Assembly (NCBI RefSeq): GCF_914484835.1
Contig: NZ_CAJZAR010000041.1
Location: 98,861 to 162,860 of the forward strand
Direction: 5' to 3'
Source: Paraburkholderia tropica
GTDB lineage: Bacteria > Pseudomonadota > Gammaproteobacteria > Burkholderiales > Burkholderiaceae
Length of the DNA: 64,000 nt
Made by a program: the position numbers and the translations under genes
Notes under the pieces: generated by a model
What the model was told of the DNA's origin: nothing
Database searches by the model: none
What the model saw: the letters and a program-made list of their open reading frames with translations, nothing else
Part shown: positions 41,288 through 49,784 of the stretch, one piece after another
How positions within the stretch are numbered: the first letter of the stretch is position 1
Layout: every line of letters begins with the position of its first letter

Positions 41288-42580
41288 TCAGAAGAACGTC
41301 TCGATCACTTCGGTCACGCGATACTGGCCGTCGACCATCAGCAACTGATGCCACTTGTCGAACGTGAGGCACGGGTGCGAGATGTCGAAGCCGATCATGT
41401 CGCCGACCTGAATATCGGCGCCCGCCGGGATCTGCAGATACGCGTGCTGATCCATCATCTGGAACACCGCCCAGCCTTCGCTCGCGGCGATCTCGCGCGG
41501 CGCGCCCGTCACCTGGCCGTCGCGTGACGGACGATAGTGGCGCGTGGCTTCGGGAAAGCCCGCGTCGAAGGCAGCGTCGCGCTTGCCGAAGCCGATGATC
41601 GCGCGGCCCGGCTCGGGAATCGACTGCACATAGGCCCACAGTTGCAGCGCGGGCAGCAGCGCCACGCCCATTTCGCGCGCGACCGGATTGCGCGTGAGGA
41701 TCTGCGACTGCGCCTGCTTGTAGACGCCCACGTCGTGCGTGAGATAGCAGCCGGGGCGCAGCACCACGTCGATCTTGCCCGCCTGGCTGGCCTTCGCGAA
41801 CTCTTCGGCGACCACGTCGTACCATGCCGAACCCGCGCCCGAGAGCAGCGCGGGCGAGCGCGCGAAGCGGCCCGCGGCGGTCAGTTCCTCGGTCACGTTG
41901 AGCGCGTCGCGCAGGAAGGTGCGCACTTCGCTTTCTTCCTTGAGGATGCCTTCGTAGATCTCCACGCCCGCGAGTTGCAGCGAGTCGGGATAACGCGCGA
42001 TGGCGTCGAGCACGGCGCGGCGCATGTCGGCGTCGCGCACGCCGGTGCGCCCGCGCGGCACGCCGAGTTCGAGCAGCAGGTTCAGCGTGCGGTGCGAGGC
42101 GCGGAAGAATTCGCCGAGTTGTTCGACGCCCGCGACCGAATCGACGAGACAGAAGAACTCGAATTCGGGGTCGCTGAGCAGTTCGGCGATGATCGCCATG
42201 TTGCGGCGGCCCACGAGCTGGTTCGCCATCAGCACGCGGTTGACGCCGCCGCGATAGGCGGCGCGCGTCTGATGCGCGGTCGCGAGCGTGATGCCCCACG
42301 CGCCCGTTTCGAGCTGGCGGCGGAACAGCTGCGGCGCCATCGTGGTCTTGCCGTGCGGCGCGAGCTTCACGCCGTAGCGCGTGACGAAATCCTGCATCCA
42401 CTTCAGATTGTGTTCGACGCGGTCCGCATAGAGAACGGCCGCGGGCAGGCTCACGTCTTCGGCCAGCAGATTCCATTCGAGACGCGCCGCGTCGTGCAGC
42501 GGCACGCTCGGGCCGGGCACGTTGCCGAGGCCCTTGCTGCTCGGGTCGATCGTCGCACTCTGATAGTTTGTAACTTTCAT
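41288..42580 (-). CDS. PLP-dependent D-amino-acid deaminase (D-serine dehydratase-like)
   Basis: 430-residue fold-type III PLP enzyme of the alanine-racemase-N / D-serine dehydratase-like group. The PLP lysine is Lys78 in LAPHGKTTMAP. The C-terminal metal-binding HxC motif is His402-Pro-Cys404, as in eukaryotic zinc-dependent D-serine dehydratases and D-threonine aldolases. The likely reaction is deamination of a D-amino acid, or retro-aldol cleavage of a D-beta-hydroxy one. Start 42580 (MKVTNYQSATID) is preferred over the in-frame 42658, which enters the operator region. It is divergent from the RpiR-deacylase-RidA genes, so probably shares their regulation. Confidence 0.85.
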   Translation of the reverse strand: MKVTNYQSATIDPSSKGLGNVPGPSVPLHDAARLEWNLLAEDVSLPAAVLYADRVEHNLKWMQDFVTRYGVKLAPHGKTTMAPQLFRRQLETGAWGITLATAHQTRAAYRGGVNRVLMANQLVGRRNMAIIAELLSDPEFEFFCLVDSVAGVEQLGEFFRASHRTLNLLLELGVPRGRTGVRDADMRRAVLDAIARYPDSLQLAGVEIYEGILKEESEVRTFLRDALNVTEELTAAGRFARSPALLSGAGSAWYDVVAEEFAKASQAGKIDVVLRPGCYLTHDVGVYKQAQSQILTRNPVAREMGVALLPALQLWAYVQSIPEPGRAIIGFGKRDAAFDAGFPEATRHYRPSRDGQVTGAPREIAASEGWAVFQMMDQHAYLQIPAGADIQVGDMIGFDISHPCLTFDKWHQLLMVDGQYRVTEVIETFF

Positions 42581-42648
42581 CTCGGTTCGCTCCATATTCT
42601 CCATTACGCCTGATATTACGGTACAGACAGGTTCGGCGTTGACTCGGT

Positions 42649-42669
42649 GATAGTACACAAAGTACCATC
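42649..42669. promoter_or_regulatory. Inverted repeat between the deaminase and RpiR genes
   Basis: GATAGTAC (42649-42656) and GTACCATC (42662-42669) form an inverted repeat with one mismatch and a 5-base centre. It lies in the shared 147-base divergent region and is a candidate site for the RpiR-type regulator. Confidence 0.4.
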
Positions 42670-42727
42670 GCTTCGTGAATTGTTATTTACTAACACGAAT
42701 TTTGTTACGGCTTACGTCTTGCCTTCC

Positions 42728-43717
42728 ATGAACTCCGCCGCTGAACCGGGCCGTTTCGACATCGTCGCCCGCATCGCGCAATGCGTGCCGGATCTGCGTC
42801 CGGCCGAGCGCGATGTCGCCGCCCTGATTCTCGACGATCTCGCCGGCGCCGCGCGCGCGAGCATCGGCGAACTGGCCCGGCGCGCGGGCGTGAGCGTCGC
42901 CACGGTCACGCGCTTCGCCAAGGCCGTCGGCTGCCACGACGTGCGCGAACTCAAGCTGCGTCTCGCTCAAGCGGCCGCCGTCGGCGAGCGCTTCCTACGC
43001 GGCGCGGCCGGGCAGGGCGAAGCGGCCGAAGCCCAAGGCGGCAAAGGTGGCAAGCGCGGCAATGCCGCAAAGCGCGCCGGACGCCACGCCGCCGACGCCC
43101 CCGACGCCGCCGAACCGCTCGCTACCCGGGTTTACGGCGAGATCCACGCCGCACTCGAGCAGAATCACGAATTACTGCGCCAGGCGCCATTCGCTGAGGC
43201 CGCCGCCGCGCTCGCGCAGGCCCGCATGATCTATGTGTTCGGCATGGGCGGCGGCTCCAGCGCGCTCGCCGACGAGATGCGCTTTCGCCTCGTACGTCTT
43301 GGACGCCCCGTCGCTTCATACCAGGATAGCCTGTTGCAACGGATGGTGGCGAGCACGCTCGCGCCCGACTGCGTGGTCGTCGCGTTGTCGCTAACAGGAC
43401 GCGTGCCCGAACTGCTCGACGCGTGCCGCATCGCCCGCGACTACGGCGCGAAGCTGATCGCCGTGACCGCGCCCGCGTCGCCGCTGGCCGCGCTCGCCGA
43501 CTGGCTTGTGCCGATCGTCGCGAGCGAGACCGACTTTATCTACAAGCCGTCGTCGTCGCGTTACGCGATGCTGATGGCGCTCGACGTGCTCGTGACCGAA
43601 CTCGCGCTCGCGCAGCCCGAGGCCAGCCGCGAATTGCTGCGCCGCATGAAGCACACGCTCGACGCGCATCGCGGCACCGCTGGGCGCGGCGGCGAGCGCC
43701 AGCCACTGGGAGACTGA
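42728..43717 (+). CDS. MurR/RpiR-family transcriptional regulator
   Basis: 329-residue regulator: N-terminal HTH (about 10-80, IGELARRAGVSVATVTRFAK) and C-terminal SIS domain (about 150-300, YVFGMGGGSSALADEMRFRL). A 40-residue Gly/Lys/Ala-rich linker (about 95-135) is longer than usual. SIS domains of this family bind phosphosugars or related ligands; here the context suggests control of D-amino-acid catabolism. ATG 42728 is chosen; the in-frame extension to 42647 crosses the promoter region. One base separates it from the deacylase gene. Confidence 0.9.
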   Translation: MNSAAEPGRFDIVARIAQCVPDLRPAERDVAALILDDLAGAARASIGELARRAGVSVATVTRFAKAVGCHDVRELKLRLAQAAAVGERFLRGAAGQGEAAEAQGGKGGKRGNAAKRAGRHAADAPDAAEPLATRVYGEIHAALEQNHELLRQAPFAEAAAALAQARMIYVFGMGGGSSALADEMRFRLVRLGRPVASYQDSLLQRMVASTLAPDCVVVALSLTGRVPELLDACRIARDYGAKLIAVTAPASPLAALADWLVPIVASETDFIYKPSSSRYAMLMALDVLVTELALAQPEASRELLRRMKHTLDAHRGTAGRGGERQPLGD

Positions 43718-43718
43718 C

Positions 43719-45215
43719 ATGCATTCGCACCCCGAAGCCGCCGATACGCTGATCGTCGGCGCCATGCTTTACGACGGCACGGGCGCGCCGCCCGTCGAAC
43801 GCGACGTGGCGCTGCGCGACGGACGCATCGTCGCCATCGGCAATCTGTCGAACTGGCTCGCCGAGGAAGTGATCGAGGCGAACGGGCGCGCGCTCGCGCC
43901 GGGCTTTATCGACGTCCACACGCACGACGACACGCACGTGATCCGCTCGCCGCAGATGCTGCCCAAGATCAGCCAGGGCGTGACGACGGTGGTGGTCGGC
44001 AATTGCGGGATCAGCGCCGCGCCGGTCACGCTCAAGGGCGATCCGCCCGATCCGATGAACCTGCTCGGCGCGCGCGATGCGTTCGCTTATCCGACTTTCG
44101 CCGCGTATGTCGAGGCCGTGAACGCCGCGAAGCCCGCCGTGAACGTCGGCGCGCTGATCGGCCATACGGCGCTGCGCAACAATCATCTCGACGACCTCAA
44201 GCGCGCGGCCACCCATGACGAAGTCGCGGCTATGCGCGCGCAGCTCGAAGAGGCGCTCGCGAACGGCGCGCTCGGTTTGTCGACGGGACTCGCTTATGGC
44301 TCCGCCTACGAGGCCTCGACCGAGGAAGTCGCCACGCTCGCCGAGCCGCTCGCCGTCGCGGGCGCGCTCTACACCACGCATATGCGCACGGAATTCGACG
44401 CGATTCTCGACGCGATGGACGAGGCGTATCACATCGGCAAGCACGCGCGCGTGCCCGTGGTGATCTCGCATCTGAAGTGCGCGGGGCCGTCGAACTGGGG
44501 GCGCAGCACCGAAGTGCTCGCGTCGCTCGACGGCGCGCGCAAGTATCAGCCGGTGGGCTGCGACTGCTATCCGTACAGCCGCAGTTCGTCGACGCTCGAC
44601 CTCAAGCAGGTGACGGGCGATATCGACATCACGATTACGTGGTCGACGCCGCATCCCGAGCAGGCGGGCAAGCTGATCAAGGACATCGCCGCCGAGTGGG
44701 GCGTCTCGCAGCAGGAGGCGGGCAAGCGGCTGCAACCGGCGGGCGCGGTCTATCACAACATGTCCGAGGACGACGTGCGCCGCATCCTCTCGCATCCGGC
44801 GACGATGGTGGGCTCGGACGGCTTGCCGAACGATCCGCTGCCGCATCCGCGTTTGTGGGGCGCGTTTCCGCGCGTGCTCGGCCATTACGCGCGCGACGAG
44901 CAACTGCTGCCGCTCGAAGAGGCGGTGCGCAAGATGACGGGTTTGTCGGCGCGGCGCTATGGGCTCGCGCAGCGCGGCGAAGTGCATGTGGGCTGGCACG
45001 CCGACCTCGTGCTGTTCGACCCCGCGAAGGTGCGCGACGCCGCGACGTTCGACCAGCCGCAGCAGGTGGCCGAGGGCATCGACGCGGTGTGGGTGAACGG
45101 CGTGCTGTCGTATCGCGACGGCCAGCCGACCGGCGAGCGCGCCGGGCATTTCGTGGCGCGCGGTCCGCGCGAGGCGAACGCGAACGCTGGCGCGACTGCC
45201 CACGCGGACTTTTAA
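43719..45215 (+). CDS. N-acyl-D-amino-acid deacylase (D-aminoacylase)
   Basis: 498-residue amidohydrolase releasing D-amino acids from N-acyl-D-amino acids. Metal-binding His67 and His69 in FIDVHTHDD, metal-bridging Cys96 in VVGNCGIS, further histidines in IGHTALR and VVISHLKCAG, and catalytic Asp in MVGSDGLPND near 368. These match the D-aminoacylase subgroup of the amidohydrolase superfamily. It immediately follows the RpiR gene and precedes ridA, with a D-amino-acid deaminase divergently transcribed. That is a coherent pathway: deacylate, deaminate, detoxify the imine. Confidence 0.92.
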   Translation: MHSHPEAADTLIVGAMLYDGTGAPPVERDVALRDGRIVAIGNLSNWLAEEVIEANGRALAPGFIDVHTHDDTHVIRSPQMLPKISQGVTTVVVGNCGISAAPVTLKGDPPDPMNLLGARDAFAYPTFAAYVEAVNAAKPAVNVGALIGHTALRNNHLDDLKRAATHDEVAAMRAQLEEALANGALGLSTGLAYGSAYEASTEEVATLAEPLAVAGALYTTHMRTEFDAILDAMDEAYHIGKHARVPVVISHLKCAGPSNWGRSTEVLASLDGARKYQPVGCDCYPYSRSSSTLDLKQVTGDIDITITWSTPHPEQAGKLIKDIAAEWGVSQQEAGKRLQPAGAVYHNMSEDDVRRILSHPATMVGSDGLPNDPLPHPRLWGAFPRVLGHYARDEQLLPLEEAVRKMTGLSARRYGLAQRGEVHVGWHADLVLFDPAKVRDAATFDQPQQVAEGIDAVWVNGVLSYRDGQPTGERAGHFVARGPREANANAGATAHADF

Positions 45216-45284
45216 GCGGATTCAATTTCGACACGCGGCGCAGCGCAGGACGGCGCGCGCCGCACGATCTCAAAGGAGCAAACG

Positions 45285-45674
45285 ATGAAACGATATGGAG
45301 TGGAAGGCGGCAAGGGCCAGGGCGGTCAACATCTGCCGTTCGCGCGCGCCGTGGAAGCCGACGGCTGGCTTTACGTCTCGGGCCAGACGCCGATGGAAAA
45401 CGGCGAGGTGATCAACGGCGGTATCGTCGAGCAGTCGCACAAGACGATCCAGAACGTGTTCGCCATCCTCAAGGAAGCGGGTTACGGCCCGGAACACGTG
45501 GTGCGCTGCGGTGTATGGCTCGACGACGCGCGCGACTTCCAGTCGTTCAACAAGGTGTTCCGCGAGTACTTCGGCGATCATCCGCCCGCGCGCGCCTGCG
45601 TGCAGTCGAGCATGGTGATCGATTGCAAGGTGGAAGTGGATTGCGTGGCGTATAAGGCGCCAGCGGGGAAGTAA
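45285..45674 (+). CDS. RidA family reactive-imine deaminase
   Basis: 129-residue YjgF/YER057c/UK114 protein that hydrolyses reactive enamine/imine intermediates released by PLP dehydratases. Conserved arginine Arg103 (PARACVQSSMV) and the usual YVSGQTPMENGEV strand are present. It belongs to the same run as the deacylase (69-base gap, AAGGAG before the ATG). Coupling with a D-amino-acid deaminase fits its known chemistry. Confidence 0.92.
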   Translation: MKRYGVEGGKGQGGQHLPFARAVEADGWLYVSGQTPMENGEVINGGIVEQSHKTIQNVFAILKEAGYGPEHVVRCGVWLDDARDFQSFNKVFREYFGDHPPARACVQSSMVIDCKVEVDCVAYKAPAGK

Positions 45675-45716
45675 GGCCGGAGCCTGGTTGATGCCAGGCC
45701 GATGCCGGGCGAAGGC

Positions 45717-45753
45717 GAAAAACGGCTGTCCGTTAGCGGGCGGCCGTTTTTTT
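45717..45753. terminator. Bidirectional terminator between ridA and higA
   Basis: 11-bp stem with two G-U pairs (arms 45721-45731 and 45738-45748), loop GTTAGC, T-run 45747-45753 on the plus strand and A-run on the left for the minus strand. The right arm overlaps the last codons of higA. Confidence 0.82.
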
Positions 45754-46053
45754 ATTGTCGTGACCATCGCGCGGCGTGCGCCGCGAGATGCGCAGTTCGA
45801 CTTTCATGCCCGCGGCGACGGCCATGTTGATGAGCGAGTCGAGCGAGAACAGGTCGATCTTGCCGCGCACGAGATCGGACACGCGCGGCTGGGTCACGCC
45901 GAAGATCTTCGCGGCTTGCGCCTGGCTCAGTGCGTTCTCTTTGATGTATTCCTCGAGCGCGATCATGAGGTCGCAGCGCAGCGTCATGTTTTGCGCGGCT
46001 TCGGGCGTGGCTTCGAGCGCATCCCAGACGCTGTCGAACGTTTCGGTTTTCAT
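45733..46053 (-). CDS. higA: HigA-type antitoxin (XRE family)
   Basis: 106-residue helix-turn-helix antitoxin. The HTH lies at about 42-80 (LSQAQAAKIFGVTQPRVSDL) with the following LFSLDSLINMAVAAGMKVEL strand typical of antitoxins paired with Gp49-like HigB toxins. It overlaps higB by 4 bases (ATGA), toxin first, the usual higBA order. The basic tail (RRTPRDGHDNKKTAAR) is encoded within the terminator region. Confidence 0.88.
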   Translation of the reverse strand: MKTETFDSVWDALEATPEAAQNMTLRCDLMIALEEYIKENALSQAQAAKIFGVTQPRVSDLVRGKIDLFSLDSLINMAVAAGMKVELRISRRTPRDGHDNKKTAAR

Positions 46054-46400
46054 GCTTCGGGCTCCGGTTTGAGGGCGGCGCGGTAGCGCTGCCGGGCAAG
46101 CGAAAGATCGCTGAAGGACGTCTTTTCCGTTTTCTTCATGAAGCAGTGCAGCACGTGAACGGTGTTGCGGATGTTCGCCACGTAAAGCACGCGAAACGCG
46201 CCGCGCAGGTCGCGCAGGCGAATCTCGCGCGCACCGGGTGCGACTGGATTCATGGGCTTCCAGTCGTGCGGATCGAGGCCGTGCTGCACGCGGCGCAACT
46301 GGCGCCCGGCTTCGGTACGCACTTTTTCAGGGAAGCGCTTCAGGTCGGCTAGCGCGGCGCCGCAGAATTCGAGCGGTTTGACATCGGTAACTTTATACAA
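46050..46400 (-). CDS. higB: HigB-type toxin (RelE/ParE superfamily, Gp49-like)
   Basis: 116-residue toxin of the Gp49-like HigB branch; relatives cut mRNA on the ribosome. Recognisable features are the basic LRRVQHGLDPHDWKPM helix, REIRLRDLRGAFRVLYVAN and the C-terminal VLHCFMKKTEKTS with the family Lys/Thr motif. Translation begins at TTG 46400, 10 bases after GGAGGAG. The ribosome-binding region adjoins a long imperfect hairpin, which may limit toxin synthesis. Confidence 0.88.
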   Translation of the reverse strand: MYKVTDVKPLEFCGAALADLKRFPEKVRTEAGRQLRRVQHGLDPHDWKPMNPVAPGAREIRLRDLRGAFRVLYVANIRNTVHVLHCFMKKTEKTSFSDLSLARQRYRAALKPEPEA

Positions 46401-46413
46401 GATTTTATATCTC

Positions 46414-46481
46414 CTCCAGAGGACTGAGGCCCAATTCCAGTCCGATCACCATCGGGCCTGACATGCCTCAAGTCTCTGGAG
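46414..46481 (-). other. Long imperfect hairpin before higB
   Basis: Arms 46414-46430 and 46465-46481 pair over 17 bases with one bulge on each side (CTCCAGAG outer, GCCTCA inner). An internal CCGAT/ATCGG hairpin sits between. On the minus strand the 3' arm runs into the GGAGGAG ribosome-binding site of higB. Confidence 0.5.
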
Positions 46482-46520
46482 AGCCGGCGGATCGCGCCCC
46501 CGATTCCATCAAGCGCGTCA

Positions 46521-46610
46521 CCAACGTTGGCCGTCCGGCCAGGCGCGCATATCCCAATATCTGAACGCCCCCATCACATATTGGAGATCGCGGAAAAACC
46601 GCCCTACAAT
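46521..46610 (+). promoter_or_regulatory. Candidate promoter and operators of the IclR-dgo cluster
   Basis: A 10-bp palindrome CCAACGTTGG (46521-46530) and an inverted repeat CCAATAT/ATATTGG (46554-46560, 46578-46584) precede TTGGAG (46581-46586) and TACAAT (46605-46610), an 18-base-spaced -35/-10 pair. The repeat overlaps the -35. No gene is seen from 46401 to 46896 apart from this region; the leader would be about 280 bases long. Confidence 0.4.
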
Positions 46611-46896
46611 CCAACCCATCCGACAGGGCGCGCGCAGCAATGGCAACAAGTTCGCGCCCGACGCAGTCGGCACCACTCAAGACAAAGCCCGGCGGCGGCG
46701 CACAGCGTCAGTCCAGCCAGGCGAAAACCGGAGACGTTTGCCATGTTCCAGCCAGCGGAAAACGCGGCCACTCGCCGTGCGTCCACGCATCGGGCGCCGC
46801 CTCGCGCCCGCGCGCACCTCCCTTCACCGAAACATGGCTCGCGCGCCGTCGTCTGACGCCGCGCGCTCTCCCAACGTCCTTCCGATCGGCCTCGCC

Positions 46897-47919
46897 ATGA
46901 ACAAAGCGATGTCCCCGACGCTCGCCGAACGCCTCGCCGCCGCCTCGAACGGCCAGGCCGCGCCCGAAGCCGCCGTGCACGCCGCGCGTGCCATGCACGC
47001 CGCTCCGCGCGCACCCGCCGCAGCGTCCACCGCGACGCCCGCCGCAGCGGCCTCCGCGACGTCCTCCAAAGCCCGCCCCGGCGGCGACGAAATCCTCGGT
47101 TTGCCGGGCGCGCTGCTCGACGGCTCGACGCAAGCCGGCACGCAGACGCTGCTGCGCGGCCTCGCGATCCTCGAAGCGGCCGCCGCCGGCGTGCGCGATC
47201 TGCGTTCGTTCGGCGCGGTGCTCGGCACCACGCGCAGCACCACACATCGCCTCGTGTCGAGCCTCGTGCAGGCGCGCTATCTGCGTCAGGTGCAGGGCGG
47301 CTATCTGCTCGGCCCGAAGCTGATCGAACTCGGCACCATCGCACTCGAACAGATGCCGCTCACGGCGGTTGCGCGCACGCACCTCGAAGCGCTCGCCGAC
47401 GCCACGCTCGACACGATCCACATGGGCGTACGCGACGGCGACGACGTGCTCTACATCGACAAGATTCCCGGCCAGCGCGGCCTCGAAATGCGCTCGCGCG
47501 TCGGGCATCGGATGCCGCTCGCGTCGACGGGCATCGGCAAGGCGATGATGCTCGACCTGCCGCCGCAGTCGTGGCGCGATCTGTTCGAAGCGTCGCGCCG
47601 CACGCTCGCGGGCGTGAGCTTCCGCCCCGATCACAGCCTCGACCCGGACACCTTCATCAAGCGCATGGCCACCTACGCGGCGGGCGGCTACACGTTCGAT
47701 CTGGAGGAGAACGAAGTGTCGATCCGTTGCGTGGCCGCGCCCGTGCGCGACGCGTCGGGCGCGATCGTCGCGGCGCTCTCGGTGGCGAGCACGATTCCCT
47801 ATATGCCGCTCGAACGCATGGACGAGCTGATCCCGGTCGTGCAGCGCGAAGCGCGCGCGATCTCGCAGGAACTCGGCTGGCGCGCGCCGCAACCCGCTAC
47901 GCGCAGGATCCGCCGATGA
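46897..47919 (+). CDS. IclR-family transcriptional regulator
   Basis: 340-residue regulator with an alanine-rich N-terminal extension (about 1-70), an IclR winged helix (about 80-140, LLRGLAILEAAAAGVRDLRS, TRSTTHRLVSSLVQARYL) and the effector domain (about 155-335, with GHRMPLASTGIGKAMM). Start choice is uncertain: ATG 46897 gives MNKAMSPTLAERL; ATG 46834 is also in frame. It overlaps dgoK by 4 bases (ATGA) and probably senses a galactose-derived acid and represses or activates the cluster. Confidence 0.87.
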   Translation: MNKAMSPTLAERLAAASNGQAAPEAAVHAARAMHAAPRAPAAASTATPAAAASATSSKARPGGDEILGLPGALLDGSTQAGTQTLLRGLAILEAAAAGVRDLRSFGAVLGTTRSTTHRLVSSLVQARYLRQVQGGYLLGPKLIELGTIALEQMPLTAVARTHLEALADATLDTIHMGVRDGDDVLYIDKIPGQRGLEMRSRVGHRMPLASTGIGKAMMLDLPPQSWRDLFEASRRTLAGVSFRPDHSLDPDTFIKRMATYAAGGYTFDLEENEVSIRCVAAPVRDASGAIVAALSVASTIPYMPLERMDELIPVVQREARAISQELGWRAPQPATRRIRR

Positions 47920-48977
47920 CAGGCCGCACGACACAAGAACACATGGAACAGGGCAAGGACACCCACGCCACGGCGCAGCCGGGCGCGCGCAAGGCATCGC
48001 TGATCGCGCTCGACTGGGGCACGACTTCGCTGCGCGCGTATCTGTTCGACGCGGCGGGCGAGGTGATCGATACGCGCGTCTCGACGGCGGGCATCATGAA
48101 TCTGCCGGTGCCGGCCGAAGAGGGCGGCTTCGACGCCGCGTTCGACGAAGCGTGCGGCGTCTGGCTCGCGCAATCGCCGACGCTGCCCGTGCTGGCGGCC
48201 GGCATGGTCGGCAGCGCGCAGGGCTGGCTGCAGGCGCCTTACGTGGAAACGCCCGCGGGCGAGGACGCGCTGGTTGGCGGCATCGTCAAGGTGCGCGCGG
48301 CGTGCGGCGTCGACGTGGCCGTGGTGCCCGGCGTGCTCGAACCGGGCGCGCTGCCCAACGTGATGCGCGGCGAGGAAACGCAGATCTTCGGCGCATTGAG
48401 CGCGATGAATGCAACGAGCGCAACGAGCGCAGCGGGCGATTCAGCCTCGGCGCAAGCCACGCTGATCGGCCTGCCGGGCACGCACGCGAAATGGGCCGTG
48501 GTGGAAGGCGCGCGCATCGCGCGTTTCTACACCTTCATGACGGGCGAGGTCTACGCGGCGCTCTCGGCGCACACGATTCTCGGCCGCACGATGAAGCGTC
48601 CCGCCGCGCCCGATACGGCCGCGTTCCTGCGCGGCGTGAGCGTGGCGCGCGAACACGGCAGCGCGGGCCTGCTCGCCACGGCGTTCAGCACGCGCACGCT
48701 CGGCCTCACCGAACAACTCGCGCCCGACGAGCAGCCCGATTACCTCTCGGGACTCGTGATCGGCCATGAACTCGCCGGGCTCGAAGCGGTGCTGGCGCGC
48801 CGCGACGTCGCGCTGGCCGCGTGCGCGCCGCAACTGATCGGCGCCGATGCGCTGTGCGAGCGCTACAAGCTCGCGCTCGCGCAGTTCGGCTGCACCGGCG
48901 CGCATCTCGTGCGCCATGCCACCGAGCGCGGATTGTGGCGCATCGCGGTGCGCGCGGGCCTCGTGGCGGCAAGCTGA
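47916..48977 (+). CDS. dgoK: 2-dehydro-3-deoxygalactonokinase DgoK
   Basis: Phosphorylates 2-keto-3-deoxy-galactonate with ATP, the fourth step of the De Ley-Doudoroff pathway. 353 residues from ATG 47916 (overlapping the IclR stop); ATG 47943 is an alternative. Phosphate-binding opening LIALDWGTTSLRAYLFD, then AAGMVGSAQGW and GEETQIFGAL, and LIGLPGTHAKW as in the family. A short NATSATSAAG insert near 170 looks like a small repeat expansion. The product goes to DgoA, encoded next. Confidence 0.94.
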   Translation: MTGRTTQEHMEQGKDTHATAQPGARKASLIALDWGTTSLRAYLFDAAGEVIDTRVSTAGIMNLPVPAEEGGFDAAFDEACGVWLAQSPTLPVLAAGMVGSAQGWLQAPYVETPAGEDALVGGIVKVRAACGVDVAVVPGVLEPGALPNVMRGEETQIFGALSAMNATSATSAAGDSASAQATLIGLPGTHAKWAVVEGARIARFYTFMTGEVYAALSAHTILGRTMKRPAAPDTAAFLRGVSVAREHGSAGLLATAFSTRTLGLTEQLAPDEQPDYLSGLVIGHELAGLEAVLARRDVALAACAPQLIGADALCERYKLALAQFGCTGAHLVRHATERGLWRIAVRAGLVAAS

Positions 48978-49085
48978 ACGCCGCGACGCACGACGCCCCC
49001 GCGCCATCGAGCGCAAGCAGGCACGTACACAGCAGCAAGCACCGCAAAGCAACGTAAAGCACCGAACACACGAACAGGACACGCC

Positions 49086-49784
49086 ATGCAACCCGAACTG
49101 AACCTGCCCGCTCCCTACACGCCGCACGCGGGCTTCGTCGCCGCGTTCGCCGCGTGCCGGATGGTCGCGATCGTGCGCGGCATCAAGCCCGCCGAAGCCG
49201 CAGAACATGGCCGCGCGATCTACGAAGCGGGTTTTCGGATCATCGAGGTGCCGTTGAATTCGCCGTCGCCGCTGGAGAGCATCGCGGCGCTGCGCGCCAC
49301 GCTGCCCGCCGACGCGCTGATCGGCGCGGGCACCGTGCTCACGACCGAGCGCGTGCGCGACGTGAAGGCCGCGGGCGGCGAACTGATCGTGATGCCGCAC
49401 GCCGACACCGACGTGATCCTCGCCGCGAAGCTGCAAGGTCTCGCCTGCGTGCCGGGCGTCGCCACGCCGACCGAGGCGTTCGCCGCGCTCAAGCATGGCG
49501 CCGACGGCCTCAAGATGTTCCCCGCCGAACAGCTCGGCCCGGAAGTCACGAAGGCCTGGCGCGCGGTGATTCCGGCGATCGTGCCGCTGCTGCCCGTGGG
49601 CGGCGTGAAGCCCGACAACATGGGACCGCAACTGGCGGCGGGCGCGAGCGGCTTCGGCCTCGGCTCGGCGCTCTACAAGCCGGGTCAGGACGTGGCGGCC
49701 ACGCGCGCGAACGCGCTCGCGTTCATCGCGGGCTGGCGCGAGACCGCAAGAACGCAGGGTCAAATGCAAGGGGCGAAGGCATGA
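49086..49784 (+). CDS. dgoA: 2-dehydro-3-deoxy-6-phosphogalactonate aldolase DgoA
   Basis: Class I aldolase cleaving 2-keto-3-deoxy-6-phosphogalactonate to pyruvate and glyceraldehyde 3-phosphate. 232 residues; Arg31 in VAIVRGI, Glu54 in IIEVPLNSP and Schiff-base Lys143 in GLKMFPAEQ are the KDPG/KDPGal aldolase active site. The phosphate loop is LLPVGGVKPDNM. It overlaps the next SDR gene by 4 bases. Length and LKMFPA motif favour the galactonate over the gluconate (Eda) enzyme. Confidence 0.94.
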   Translation: MQPELNLPAPYTPHAGFVAAFAACRMVAIVRGIKPAEAAEHGRAIYEAGFRIIEVPLNSPSPLESIAALRATLPADALIGAGTVLTTERVRDVKAAGGELIVMPHADTDVILAAKLQGLACVPGVATPTEAFAALKHGADGLKMFPAEQLGPEVTKAWRAVIPAIVPLLPVGGVKPDNMGPQLAAGASGFGLGSALYKPGQDVAATRANALAFIAGWRETARTQGQMQGAKA

